DNA from: Gnetum montanum
Taxonomy: Eukaryota; Streptophyta; Gnetopsida; Gnetales; Gnetaceae
NCBI GenBank assembly: GCA_015680685.1
Contig: MNCI01002706.1
Span: 146,074 to 210,073, forward strand
Length of the DNA stretch: 64,000 bases
Direction of reading: 5' to 3'
Below, piece after piece: positions 46,556 to 58,060 of the stretch (the first letter of the stretch is position 1; each line of letters opens with the position of its first letter). The notes under the pieces were generated by a model. The model searched no databases. It saw only the letters and a program-made list of their open reading frames with translations, and had not been told where the DNA came from. The position numbers were made by a program, and so were the translations under genes.

Positions 46556-47592
46556 TGATGAGAGCGGTTACTCTAATAATTAGAGTGGTAATTATTAGAG
46601 TGATTACTCTAATAATTAGAGTGGTTATTACTAGGGTAGTTACTCTAATAATTAGAGTGGTTATTATTAGAGCAATTACTCTAATTATAGAGTGGTTATT
46701 ATTAGAGTGGTAGTTTCTTCAAAATTAGAGGGGTAGTTTCGCTAAAATTAGAGTGGCAGTTTCTCTCTAAAATTAGAGGGGTAGTTTCTCTAAAATTAGA
46801 GTGGCAATTTTTGTAATTATTAGAGTAGTTGCTCCCAAGCCTATAAATATAGTGCCCAGGCACACAATAGGGGAATTCAAAAAGAAGAAGAAGAATTTAG
46901 AAAAGGAAGTCTTTTAGGAGTCAAGTAGCGAAACTTTAGCTAAGTGCCCATAGCAGGAGGTCTACGTGTGGATGGATCTTTATTCGAGCATTGTGTACTT
47001 GAGCACACCTTGTGTACAACAATAAAGACGAGCTCTTGGATTCATCCTTGCAGCACTTGAGATTTTTTTTCTTACTCATTTCCTTTATTTTATTTTCTTT
47101 TGCATTTATTTTATTTTATTATTTGATTTTATTTTATGCACTTTACGTTTCTATTATTAGCACACACAATATGATCACTTTGAGCATGCGTGTAACACTT
47201 GGTAACCCAGTAACAATTAGTGTTTGGTAATCCTAGTGGTGTTGCGCTGGTTCAGGATGTGTACAGTAAGTGGGAATGGATACTGGTGTTAAGATTAGTT
47301 TAAAGCCTAGTTAATGAGTAGTTAAGTTAAATTAGTCACTTAGTTATCTCTCTCTCTCTCCTCCCTGATTAGTAGCAGGACATAAAAACATAAAAGCTAT
47401 AAAAATCATATGCCTCAAGCTTACTTAACCATACAACTATGACAATATAAGTAAGTTTGGCAAGACAACGATTGATTAACCTTGAGTGTTCTATTAGGGT
47501 GTGTAAGCACTTAGTCCTTGGAATTCGATCGAATCATGCATGAAATACTTGTATTTGTATGGTTGAGCGTAGGGGTACCTCGCCACTCATCA
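46556..47592 (+). repeat. Element C 3' LTR
   Basis: 1037 bases, partner of 38947-39880 with about 100 bases more U3 repeat (extra ATTAGAGTGGTTATT and TAGTTTCTCTAAAATTAGAG units, 46556-46800). TATAAAT 46842-46848. Retains the proper TGATGAG start. Confidence 0.92.
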
Positions 47593-48480
47593 ACACCAAA
47601 GTCAAAATTTTTCAACTAAATGTTAGCACCAGAGTTAGAATTTTTCACTTTTGCATTAGCACTAGAGTTAGATTTTTTTAGTGCATCAATTTGCACTTCA
47701 ACTTTAGTTTTTTAAAAATGAACTATGTGTTAACTCCACTTAACTTTGGGGTTAAATTTAAAAATACCAAGCCTATAAATATGGGATCAAAACTCAAATC
47801 CAAGGTTGGTTTCTTGATATCTAGAGCATTTTTTCAAATTTCAAAAGACTAACAACATGAACATCTATCTTATGGACATCTCGTGTGTGCTCCATAATCA
47901 CCACAACTCTACTTGTTAATCTAAAATCTTAGTTCAATGTTAGCATTAGTTTGATAGTTCACATGTTACTGCCCCAGAGTTAGAATTTTTCATCATTAGC
48001 ATCATTAGTTCTAAAGTTAAAATGTTTTTTTAGCTCCAGTGTCACTTGTAGGGAACTTAGTTAAAACAACCATGTTTTGGCTCCAAATTGATCTAGACCA
48101 TACCTTAGGCTTCTCTACTTGTATATCCATCATCCACATATTTAATTTCATCACTAAAATCCCCATTTTGATCATAAACTAAGCTTTTATTATCAATTTT
48201 TCTTCCTTACCTTTTTCACCAATGCTTATAGGTTTGGCCCTTCATAGAAGGGAAATACTTCTCATTCATTTAATCAAAAAATTTTATTATTTGAATGAAG
48301 CCCTTCCTCCACATCAAGTTCTCTATATTTTTACATTTTTATGCTCTTTTAATTCCTTTTTTATCCTTAGATTTTATTTGATATCATTTATAGTACATTT
48401 TCACACAGGTTTCTTTTGAAAAATTAAGCTTAATTAAGTCCACTACTTAAACTTGTCTTTTTTATCACTCTCTTGTTGTT
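47593..48480. repeat. 33-base minisatellite, part 2, and degenerate flank
   Basis: Three units of the 33-base repeat follow element C (47593-47690), with more isolated units near 47965-48030. An isolated TATAAATATGGG lies at about 47775. The rest is AT-rich without genes. Confidence 0.6.
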
Positions 48481-48744
48481 TCTAGTTCATGCATGGTAGG
48501 CTAAGTACATATTCTATTAGAGGTTGATGCCCCATCATGTCATAATTGTTAACTTATCGAAAGTTATATAAAAATGAAAATGATTTGTGCCCATGGGTTA
48601 ATTATTTCAACACTTAATGCATGTAGGTGTTCTTGCAAGATTGAGAAAGAATAATTTTGTAGGAAAAATACCAATAGGATAAATTAAAAAAGCTATAGAG
48701 GAATATAATGACATTTGAAGTGTGCCTCAAATTAAGAATTTTTT

Positions 48745-48800
48745 GATAACAAAACCTTGTTAGACAATGAACTAACCACTTGAGCCACTTCTCATTGGCT
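48745..48800 (-). mobile_element. tRNA-like A-box fragment, possible SINE
   Basis: The minus strand reads GTGGCTCAAGTGGTTAG (48791-48775), a good tRNA A-box, with a poor B-box candidate (AAGGTTTTGTTATCA) about 15 bases on. No cloverleaf can be drawn, so not a functional tRNA gene. Confidence 0.3.
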
Positions 48801-49210
48801 TAGTTTCAATATATCAAACCTTTTGTTTTTAGCCTAGGAGTGGGAGTGGTGTGGGGGCATGGGGGGGGGGGGGGGGGGNGGAGTGGGAGTATAAATAGAC
48901 CTCTTGATCCTTCATTTTAGTTTAGAGAGTCTAGGGAGTGAGAAGAGAACCCAAGAGTGAAGAGAAAGAGAAGAGAGAGTTTTGGTCAATTGTCTTGGTC
49001 ATCATCCTTGTATGTGATTGCTTTGCTTAAGGGTAGTGGGAGGGTTGGATTGAATCGCTTGTCTATTATTGGAAGTATGTGCTTAATTTTTGCTTGTAAG
49101 TTCTTCTTTCAAGCAACAATAAAGCTTTTACTTTTTCTTTCTTATTCAAATTATCTTACTTTTAATTAAGAGAGCTTGGATTTCTAAATCCAAGGAAGCT
49201 CCTCATTAGA
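48800..49210 (+). repeat. Element F 5' LTR (3' part; start not resolved)
   Basis: TATA box GTATAAATAGAC at about 48889-48900 preceded by a poly-G tract (48861-48878) with an N at 48879. Poly(A)-like AATAAAGC is near 49120 and a primer site follows at 49212. The LTR start was not identified, so the left boundary is a placeholder. Confidence 0.6.
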
Positions 49211-49211
49211 T

Positions 49212-49225
49212 TGGTATCAAAGTAG
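49212..49225 (+). other. Element F primer-binding site (iMet type)
   Basis: TGGTATCAAAGTAG, close to TGGTATCAGAGCA, the initiator-Met site used by chromoviruses and Copia elements. Confidence 0.7.
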
Positions 49226-49562
49226 TTGTAATTAAAGAAATTTGTATTCAAGTGGATAATTATCCTATCTCTTGTAAAGAATCACTTAAAATTATTAAGC
49301 TTAGGCAAATTCTCTCTTATTACTTATTTTACTCATATTAGGGTTGCAAAAATTTCCTTTTTACTTCTAAGTTACCATATCTTTAAAGAATTTGAAGATA
49401 ATTATAGAATTGAACATCCATTGGTTATAATAGCTAGGGTTTAAATATCTTAAACTTATTTCTCTTAAGATTTGAGTATTCTTGGTTTTATTCCTTGAGA
49501 AATATTAAATATTTTACTTTTCCTTGTAGAATTTTGTAAAAATTACCTTTTAGGTTATTTTC

Positions 49563-50770
49563 ATGATGCCTCCAAAGAAGAAGATAGTTTAAGATTTGTT
49601 ACGAGACATAGATAACATGAAAAATTCTCTCAAGATTATTGTTGAAAAACTTGAAAAACTATAAGAGAACAAAAGATATGCTTCTTCACCAAAAGTAGCT
49701 ACGTAAGGGAAAAACTCAAATACTTCCTCACCAAAAACTGCTTCAAGATATTTCTCCATGCCACCTCTTGAAGATGATCTTCATTTTGGAAATGAAGACC
49801 TTGAATAAGATGAAGAGCAAGATGATGCCTTTCTTCATGCTCCTTGAGAATAAGTCTGAAGGGTTCATGTTTCCCAAAGAAGAAAAGAAGAAAATCTCTT
49901 CTAAGCCTTAAGGAAAGTAAGGTGAAGGAGTTGAGGTTGCTCTTCCTAAGGCTTTAAGACATGCTTTAATTATGCCTTATGTTGAAGTCAAATACCTTAA
50001 TGAAATGGAAGGTATAGAATCTTATCTTGGCTAAAAATGATCAACAAGTACTCTAAGCTTAAAGATATAGAAGATTATCAAAATGTGTGATATGCTAAAA
50101 CCAAATTTGAAGGCATGTCACTTGTATGGTGGGAGAAGGAAAGTCATTTTTACAAGGTGAATAATACAACTCTTATCAAAGATTGGTCTCTCATGCAATT
50201 CACATTAAAACAAAGGTTTGAAAAATCTCATCATAGATAAGAAGCAATTCAAAGGCTTAAATATATGAGGTAAGAAGATAGAAATGTAAAAGAATATGAC
50301 ATGGAATTTTGTAAAGCTTTTCAACAAGAAAGAGTGCATTGGGATGAGTAGGAATAAGCTTATAATTTTCAAGGTGGGCTTAAGAAGGAATTATAACATA
50401 AAATTATCTTTTATGAACCTCAAAACTTAGATGAGGCATTTGATTTGGCTTTTAAAGTTTAAACAAAACTTTAAGGCTTCAACAAGGTCCTAGGATTTCC
50501 AAAGGTAAAGAATCCAAAGCTTCCAAGGGAGATAAAGGAGCTAAGAAATAATGAAAATTCATAAGAGAAGCAAGAGAAGAGTAAATAAGGCCATGATTTT
50601 GAGAAGAATGATTTTAAGAAAGGGAAAAGTCAAGGAAATGATAAACCTTCTAAGGTCTAATGCTTCAATAATGGATAGATAGGACATAAACAATGGAAAT
50701 GTAAGAAACCTAAGGCTTCAAAGAACAATGAGTTACAAACTTTTAAAAAAGAAGAGCCTTCAAATGAAGG
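49563..50770 (+). pseudogene. Element F gag with zinc knuckle
   Basis: From MMPPKKKIV at 49563. Retrotransposon gag core: KTKFEGMSLVWWEKESHFY, IKDWSLMQFTLKQRFEKS and EYDMEFCKAFQQERVHW, then GLKKEL and PQNLDEAFDLAFKV. The CCHC knuckle near 50660 reads CFNNG-stop-IGHKQWKC. More than a dozen stops, mostly one transition from Gln or Trp codons. Confidence 0.8.
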
Positions 50771-51245
50771 TAAGCTTAATGCTCTATTAATTTATGTTAT
50801 TACTTAAATTAATGCATTTATGGAAAATCTTAATAGTAGTGAAGATCCTTCAAGAAAGATGCTCCTTAAACTTAGGGTTAGATATCTATCTAGTGACAAA
50901 TGGATTCATATCTTAATAGATGGAGGTGATTAAGAGAATGCTATCTCTAATAAGGCTATTAATAAACTTTGATCAAAGAAGATTCCTTATCCAAAGTCCT
51001 ACAAGTTGTATTGACTTTCTAGCGACCACTTCCAAGAGGTAATGGAAAGGTGCATTTTATCTTTTAATATTGGTTATTTTAAAGATCAAGTACAATATGA
51101 CATTCTTCTTGTAGCTAGTGTTGATTTCATTCTTGATAGACCTTGGAATTATGATAACAAGGCTACTTATGATGGAGCTAGGAATATATGGTTAGTTCCT
51201 AGGAAGGATGGGATTCATCAATTAATTCCAATGATATTGTAGCAA
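50771..51245 (+). pseudogene. Element F aspartic protease
   Basis: HILIDGGD-stop-ENAIS corresponds to the LIDSGATHNFIS active site, so Ser is replaced by Gly. The downstream half is open for 66 codons (51042-51242): ILSFNIGYFKDQVQYDILLV and DFILDRPWNYDNKATYDGA, the I-LGRPW element. Confidence 0.75.
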
Positions 51246-51399
51246 TATAGAGGTAATGTTTTCACTAATGTTTATTTAATTTTGCTAAGAAAAAAGAAAT
51301 ATCTCAAAGAACATGAGGATAATGATCATGCCTTTGTGATTATATCAACCATTATTACAAGTGAAGAGGAATAACAAAATGAACTTCCTCCAATAGTGT

Positions 51400-51870
51400 A
51401 ACATTTGACATTAAGATTTGCTAGTATATTCAAAGGAAAATTAGAAAGGCTTCCATGAATAAGATTCATTTAGCATCAAATTGATTTTATGCCTAGAGCT
51501 ACCATTCCTAATAAGAGAGCAAACTATATGACTCCACATCAAAGATAGAAGTTGCACAAGCAAGTGAATTACTCTCTAATGGCTTTATTAATGAATCCAT
51601 TTCTCCTTGTGCTATTCAAACTATAATTATTCCTAAGAATAATATAAATGAATTAAGAATGTGCATAAATTATAGGGGTATCAATAAGATCACTACCAAG
51701 TATAGGTTTCCTATCTCTTGAATGGATAACATTCTTGATGTACTTGTAAATGCTGAAAATTTTTTCAAAATTGATTTAAAGAGTAGCTATCATCAAATAA
51801 GAATTAGATAGATGGATGATTGGAAAACAACCTTGAAGACACCAAATGGCTTGCATAAGTGGTTAGTTAT
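51400..51870 (+). pseudogene. Element F reverse transcriptase, N-terminal part
   Basis: Fragments in order, across frameshifts and stops: CINYRGINKITTKYRFPIS, MDNILDVLVNAENFFKIDLK, SYHQIRIR, WKTTLKTPNGLHKWLVI. These are typical chromovirus RT motifs, ending just before the expected MPFGLSNAPS at the junction with element E (51870/51871). Confidence 0.82.
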
Positions 51871-52702
51871 TAATGAATCATGCATCATTGGGCCATGTCA
51901 ATGGGATCTTGTTGATGTAGGGTTTACCCCATTAATGGGATCTTGTCGACGTGGCACCTTGTCTTGGCTATAAATGCATGAATACGTACTACATTTATGG
52001 TATCATTCCATTATTTGCTAGAGAAACTCTTGCAGTTTGTTTCTTTCAAAGTTAGAATATTTTCAAAGTGCCTGTAGTAGAAGTTAAGAAGTGTACAGAT
52101 CTTTATTTGAGCACTGATGTACCTGAGCACCTCAGTGTGAACGACAATAAAGATGAGCTTTCTTGATCAAACCTTGTAGCACTTGGATTAGTTTGAATGT
52201 TTACTTTGTGAATTTAATATATATGCATATTACCTTAATGTGTCTAGGTAATTAATGAATAGCAATTAAATAACACACATTAGTACAACCACTTCGAACA
52301 TATGTTAATGCTTGGTAATCCTAGTAGCACCTAATGCTTGGTAACCCAATAGTGTTGTAATGTGTTCAAGAGTGTACAGAAAGTGGAAATGGATGCTTAT
52401 GTTAGGATTAGCCAAGTGTTAGTTAATTATTAGATTAATTAAATATTAAATATACTTTATTTCTAGCACTTAGGCAAATTAAGTGAAAAGCATTAAAATG
52501 ATAAAAATCATATGCTTCAATTACACTTCACCGTATACTTGCGCTTCATAAGTGGAACTGAGAAGACAATGATCACGTTCATTAGATTCACTACCTAGAC
52601 CCTATGTACTTAGAGAGCTAAATTCTATGGAATTCAATTAAATCACTTAGTGAACACTAGTGATTTGTATGGTTGGGTGTAGGGATTTCTCATTGCTCAT
52701 CA
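51871..52702 (+). repeat. Element E 5' LTR
   Basis: 832 bases, start TAATGAATC (TGATGA with one transition), end CTCATCA. U3 has diverged A-type units (CAATGGGATCTTGTTGATGT, TTAATGGGATCTTGTCGACG). TATAAAT at 51969-51975, AATAAAGATGAGC near 52145. Confidence 0.85.
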
Positions 52703-52703
52703 T

Positions 52704-52721
52704 TGGTGGTGTTGCCAAGGA
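52704..52721 (+). other. Element E primer-binding site
   Basis: TGGTGGTGTTGCCAAGGA, a diverged tRNA-Asp-type site in the same position as in A-D. Confidence 0.75.
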
Positions 52722-52848
52722 TTTTAGTTAGCTACATGTGTTATGTCGGATAATAGTGAAATCACTAAACCATCACTGTAACGGTATTAAAAATTTATCT
52801 TTTTTAAAATATTAGTATTTTAGGTCACATAGATTATTTATTGAAAGC

Positions 52849-54666
52849 ATGTCTCCTTCAGATAGGACCAATAATGCATTGTATGATGAAAATAGTTATA
52901 AGAAAAATGATAGGTTTTGTACTAAAGAGAATTGGAGTGAACAACCTCAAGAAAGGATTCCATATGCTCATTTCCATCCTTACTACATGCAAGGACTATG
53001 TTCAACTAGTGTAGAAAATCTTAGAGGAAATTAAGAAAGTCCTAGAACAAGGAGGGCCTTAAGGCCTAGGACCTTCTCTAAACCTAGGAAAGATAGATCA
53101 AGGGACTATGGGGGAAGAAATAGGAGCCATGGTGATTCTCCCAGCTCCTCATCTTTATGTTCCTCTTCAATGTCTAGTTCTGACAAGGATGAATGTCAGT
53201 ATAGAGATAGAGCTCCACTATGGGATCAAGCTAAAGATAGAAATTGAACCCAAGATCAAAATAAAAGATATCAAAATAAGCATAGACAAGATCATCACAA
53301 TAAAATGAATAGAAATATAGATTATCACCATGACATGTCTAATACAGATGAACCCTTATTGGCTACTAGGGACCTAACACAAATTAGGGAGGCAATTCAA
53401 ATACCTCAAAGGCATCAAAGGGACAACTACATCAATTGGCTTGATATGGACAACATTCCTAAATTTATGGGAGGCTACAATTTTAATCCACAACATCATT
53501 TATAAGTCTTCCATGATGCCTGTGCCTTTCAAAACATTGAATGTAAGTGACAAAAGCTTAGGGTCTTTCCTAGGATACTAGTAGATGAAGTTGAAAGTTG
53601 GTATAGTTCATTGAAACTAGATTCAATCCATTAGTGGTTCATAATGTTGGAACTCTTCAATGAAAAACATCAAACCTATGCGAGAATGTCCAACCTAAGA
53701 AAACAAATCTAAGGGTGGAAGTAAGAAAATCATGAATCATTGGATGTGGCCTTGGATAGATACTATTCTTTACTACATAGATGTCCAAGCCATGATTTCT
53801 CTCAGAAAGAGCAACTTTTCCACATCATAGATGGGCTTTGTAATCAAATAAGGAAAACCCTTGGTATTTATGCCCAAGGTCAATTATATGAACTCAAAGC
53901 CCATTAAATACAAAGGCTAATTGAGTGGGTGGAAAAAGAAGAAGGACAACTATGTAAATGAGCGAATATAGAGGAATATAATTGGGACCCAACTCTTCAA
54001 AAGAAAAGGATCCATATCTATGATGAGGAAAAAGAGACAACTCTTAATGAGGTGATTTCACAATAAATCTTGCTAATGCAAAAGTCTATCGATGAGCTTG
54101 AAGTAAGGATTGATAAGATGTGGGACTTGATGAATGCCAAAGTTACAACTTATGTGAAAATCATAGATGAGAGGATAACACAAAAAGAATCAAATGATCA
54201 AAAAAAGAAGAGGAAAAAGAATTAAGAAATAGGTAGGAACACTTATCGAAAAAAAGGAAAAATGGCTATAAGAGCAGAGGCTATAGACTCAACCATAGAA
54301 AATGATAATGGATATGACATCTACCTATATGATCATCCAAAGGGCTATTTCCTAGTCATGTTACATCTACATGAGTATTTGGATTTTTCTTTGAATCTCA
54401 ATTTTGTACAAAATCAAATGCTTAGGAAATTACCTTTTTCACAAGGTAATTACAAACAATTCTACAACCAATTGTACTATCCTAATGGGACTTCTTATCA
54501 GCCTCAAAACTACTATCAATTGTAGTGGTAAAACCCACAATCATGGGGGAGGCCATCATCAAACCAACACTACCCTTGCTACTAGCTAGACCTGTATGGA
54601 TAGTATTTTTAACAACATGTTTCCCTAATTGGTTCTACTTCCACCTCAAATTACTACTACCACTCT
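52849..54666 (+). pseudogene. Element E gag
   Basis: ATG at 52849 (MSPSDRTNNALYDENSYKK). A Ser/Arg/Asp-rich region follows, then INWLDMDNIPKFMGGYNF, FHDACAFQNIE, ESWYSSLKLDS, LFNEKHQTYARMSNLRKQI and YYSLLHRCPSHDFSQKEQL. These are the same core signatures as A-D but a clearly diverged lineage. C-terminal MAIRAEAIDSTIENDNGYD and the DHPKGYF motif lead to a Gln/Tyr-rich linker that ends at the element D insertion. The N-terminal HPNEYV...ILHQDE segment of A-D is replaced by other sequence. Confidence 0.82.
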
Positions 54667-55490
54667 TGATGAACTGTGATATCAGGACCATCATATCACA
54701 TCCGTGATATCGGAGCCTTCCAAGCGATATCGAGCATCTGATATTGGGACCTACCTCGTTGCCTATAAATAAGAGGCATGTGCACTTGGTTTTGGCAATT
54801 AGTCTTAGTCCCTTACCCAAACTCTTGTCTTTTTTCCTTTTCAGAGATAGAATTATTTTTGAGTGCCCGCAGTAGGAGTCATAAATTAAATGGATCTTTA
54901 TTCGAGCATTGTGTACTTGAGCATACCTTGTGTACGATAATAAAGATGAGCTTTGTGATAAACCTTGCAACATTTGAAATAGCTTAATTAATGTTATTTG
55001 CAGTAATTAATGCTTTCCTTAGTTAATTCATGTTCTCTCTCTCACCTTGTTAATCTCTCCTAAGTAAGCACACTCAGTACAACCACTTCGAGCATGCGTG
55101 GAACACTTGGTAACCCAGTAACAATTAGCATTTGGTATTACTAGTAGTGTGACACTAGTTTAGGATGTGTATGGTAAGTGGAAATAGATGCTGGTGTTAG
55201 GACTAGTTAGAGTGTAGCCAATTAGTTAAAGTTAAGATAGTTACTTAATTAGTTCACTTCTCCCTTTGTAGCACTTGGACATAAAAATATAAAAGCCATA
55301 AAAATCATATACCTCAAGTTTACTTAACCATACAATCGTGCCATACAAGTAAGCTTGAGAAGACAATGATTGACCAACTCATCCTTGTTCCATAAAAGCA
55401 CATAAGCATTTGGTCCTTGGAATTGGACTGGATCATGCATGTATGCTCATATTCGTATGGTTGAGCATAGGGATACCTCATTGCTCATCA
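54667..55490 (+). repeat. Element D 5' LTR
   Basis: 824 bases. U3 repeats GATATC-containing units (CCGTGATATCGGAGCCTTCC, GCGATATCGAGCATCTGATA). TATAAAT 54764-54770, AATAAA 54939-54944, shared R/U5. Confidence 0.92.
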
Positions 55491-55491
55491 T

Positions 55492-55509
55492 TGGCGCCAT
55501 TGCCAGGGA
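55492..55509 (+). other. Element D primer-binding site
   Basis: TGGCGCCATTGCCAGGGA, two transitions from the canonical tRNA-Asp-type Athila site; the closest match of all copies here. Confidence 0.9.
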
Positions 55510-55629
55510 CTTTGTTGTTTGTGCACTAATTAGAACTTAGGAAATATTTCTCATCATTGGAACGAACCCTTAGGGTTGGTTATCTTATAATTATTAAAAA
55601 GAAGAATATTGCATATTGAATAGACAAGT

Positions 55630-58060
55630 ATGTCTCTTTCTTCTTACGAAAGTGCTTCACCGCCTAGGTCTGATACAGGAAATAATTGGAGGTGTAGTAC
55701 ACATGATGATGATTCGCCAGTACCCCAACAGTTCCATGTGGTATATGTTCATCCTAATGAATATGTACCAAACTTTACCTTTATCCTCCATCAGGATGAA
55801 CAACTACGTTGGTGAGATTTAGAAGGTAACATAGTGTTACCTCCTAATCGCTTAGTCCTGAGCATGCTTCTTCGTGCTCTTACACGAATTGGCATGCAGC
55901 ATTTACAAGTAGAATACGTCGTGCATGAACACGACTCGAGAGAGTATTGACCCACAAAGGTACAATGTCAAAGGGAACGACAATAGGAGAGACATCACAA
56001 GTCTATGAAGGTTAAGTGGTCCTAGGATGTCCCACATATCTTAAGTGAAAATGAGGGCGGTGAACCTACCTCGGGAGGTTTCCCACGAAATGATGTTCCT
56101 CTCGTTGACTTTGGTCAAGGGTTTTGTATCAAAACCTTCACTTAACCATTGATAATTCAGGTTTTGATACCAATGGACACAAAGGGTCTGAAAAAGGAAC
56201 AAAAATGCATACTAAAGATGGACATTCTGATCATAATTGTGAGCGAGGCCACGACCACCAAAGACAAGGTAGCAGGCACCATCATGATGATGGTCCTTCT
56301 TCTTCACCTTCATCATCTCCTTCACCCTCTCCTTTAGGATCTAGACATAGTCATAAGGAAAAAGACCATGAAGATAATAGTAAGTGAAATAGAGATCACA
56401 GATGAAACAGTCAAGAAAGGGGATGAGGGCCTTCTAGAGAATCAAAACACGAAAGAAGGGAGAGTAGGGAATAACATAGGCATCATAGATACCATAGATA
56501 GTATGATCATGATGAACCCCTACTTGCCACCCAAAGTATGCTAGACATAATTGAGGCTATTAGAGTTCCAACAAGGCACCAAAAAGATAGTAGGATCAAA
56601 AGATTAGACATGAATAATATCCCATGATTTGAAGGGGGATACAACACTAATCCTCAAAATCATCTATAAGCATTTCATGATGCATGTACCTTATGAAACA
56701 TAGAAAGTGAATGGAAAAAACTTAAGTTGTTCCCATAGACATTGGTCAAAGAAGTGGAAAGCTGGTACCAGTCTGTAGAACTAGAATCCATATTATAATT
56801 GTTCAATGATAAGTACTAAACATACTCTTGAGTGTCCAACCTGTGAAAGAAAATCCAAGGATGGAAAAAAGGAGGACATGAACCCTTGGATGTTACCATG
56901 GGTAGATATTATGCATTGTTACATTGTTGCCTAGGCCATGGTTACTTGTAGAGGGATCAACTATGCCATCTTGTAGATGGGCTTAGGCATAAAACGCTAA
57001 GAACCCTTAGGACCTATGCCTAAGGAAGACTATTTAAGCATAGGGTCCATCAAGTACAAAGATTATTGGAGCAAGTTGCTAAAGAGAAAGGTGAGTTAAG
57101 GAAAAGAGAGAGTGTAGAGGAATATAACAAAGATCCTTCCCTTCGAAAGAAGGGGGTAAGATTTTTTGAGGATGAAGAAGAGTCACTAATAGAAGATATG
57201 GTGAATAGAAAAACTTTGCCCATTCAAAAACTTGCATTAGAAGTATTAGCAAAGGTGGACCAAATGTGGGACTCCCTAGATAATAGATTTCAAACCATTC
57301 TCAAAATAGTAGAGGAGTCTAGAGAGCAAGGTAGTGATCATGAAAAGAGAAAAAAGAGAGAAGCTAAATATGCACATAACAAGGGTAAGGGAAAAGTTTC
57401 CATCATCAAAGAGGTTATGGATTCAGATACAGACAATGATAGTAGATGCGAGATATGCCAATATGACCATCCTAAGGGATGTTTCCCTGTAATCTCACAT
57501 TTGCAAGAATCTGGGGTGTATGCACTCAACCCACAATTGAATAGAAGACAAACACCTTGAAGGTTGCCTTATCCTCAAGGCAACACAAGATAGTTCCACC
57601 AACCCTTGATGTATTATCTAAGTGAAACTTCACCACAATCAATTGAGTAGTATCAATATTGGCAATACCCACAATCATGGGGAATGCCACCACCATGGCA
57701 ATAGTATCCTTACCATCAACCTGACCCGTATGGATATTATGTGCAACAGCTAATTTCTCCACATGACTCTATTGGTCATGTCACTCCTCAGCCTCATTAC
57801 CAAGCCTATGAGTACTATAGAAATCCTTCTCCTAGAGGTGATGTTCCACAAATATACTATCATTCTCATCTGACTGCATCTCTTCCACCCATATCTCCAT
57901 TACCACCTACTCCAGCTATGCAGGGTGAGCTCCCTGCCCAGCCGTAGTAACGTAATGCTATAAGGGCTGTTAACTCTCAATCTACTATTGGTTCTAACAA
58001 CTGCATGAACAAAAGATCTTTCTTAGAACCAATAGTCCAACTAAGTCCTTACAACCACAA
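55630..58060 (+). pseudogene. Element D gag and linker
   Basis: MSLSSYESASPPRSDTGNN at 55630, then VYVHPNEYVPNFTFILHQDE. After a frameshift near 56120 the Ser/His-rich HDDGPSSSPSSSPSPSPL region follows. The core (56580-57060) has RLDMNNIP, FHDACTL, ESWYQSVELES and RYYALLHCCLGHGYL with many TAG stops. Open 57066-57560: VNRKTLPIQKLALEVLAKVD, MWDSLDNRFQTILKIVEESR, CEICQYDHPKGCFPV with a recognisable Cys/His motif, then the Pro/Gln-rich linker to 58060. Confidence 0.83.

Larger units (their letters stand above)
38947..47592 (+). mobile_element. Element C: Athila-type element with an internal pol deletion
   Basis: LTRs 38947-39880 and 46556-47592, primer site at 39882. The flanks GCACC (38942-38946) and ACACC (47593-47597) form a five-base duplication with one G/A transition. 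The 5' terminus is TAATGAG, one G-to-A change from TGATGAG. Internal order is gag, protease, RT; then RNase H and almost all of integrase are missing. Inserted in the 33-base minisatellite. Shortest internal region (6.7 kb) of the A-D group. Confidence 0.92.
48800..51870 (+). mobile_element. Element F: chromovirus-like Ty3/Gypsy element, 5' half, interrupted by element E
   Basis: A second Gypsy type unrelated to A-E: iMet-type primer site, gag with CCHC knuckle, protease, then RT. It stops at 51870 inside RT where the LTR of element E begins; the remainder should lie beyond 64000. Heavily degraded with frequent stops. Confidence 0.8.
51871..54666 (+). mobile_element. Element E: Athila-family 5' LTR and gag, cut by element D
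   Basis: 5' LTR 51871-52702, primer site 52704, gag to about 54666, where element D starts. No protease, RT or integrase of E follows D: after D's right duplication at 63892-63896 an LTR begins instead. The left flank GTTAT (51866-51870) is the candidate target duplication; its partner is not in the window. Confidence 0.78.

Noticed and set aside
48775-48791. Functional tRNA gene on the minus strand
   Set aside because: Only an A-box is convincing; no acceptor stem or anticodon arm can be formed.
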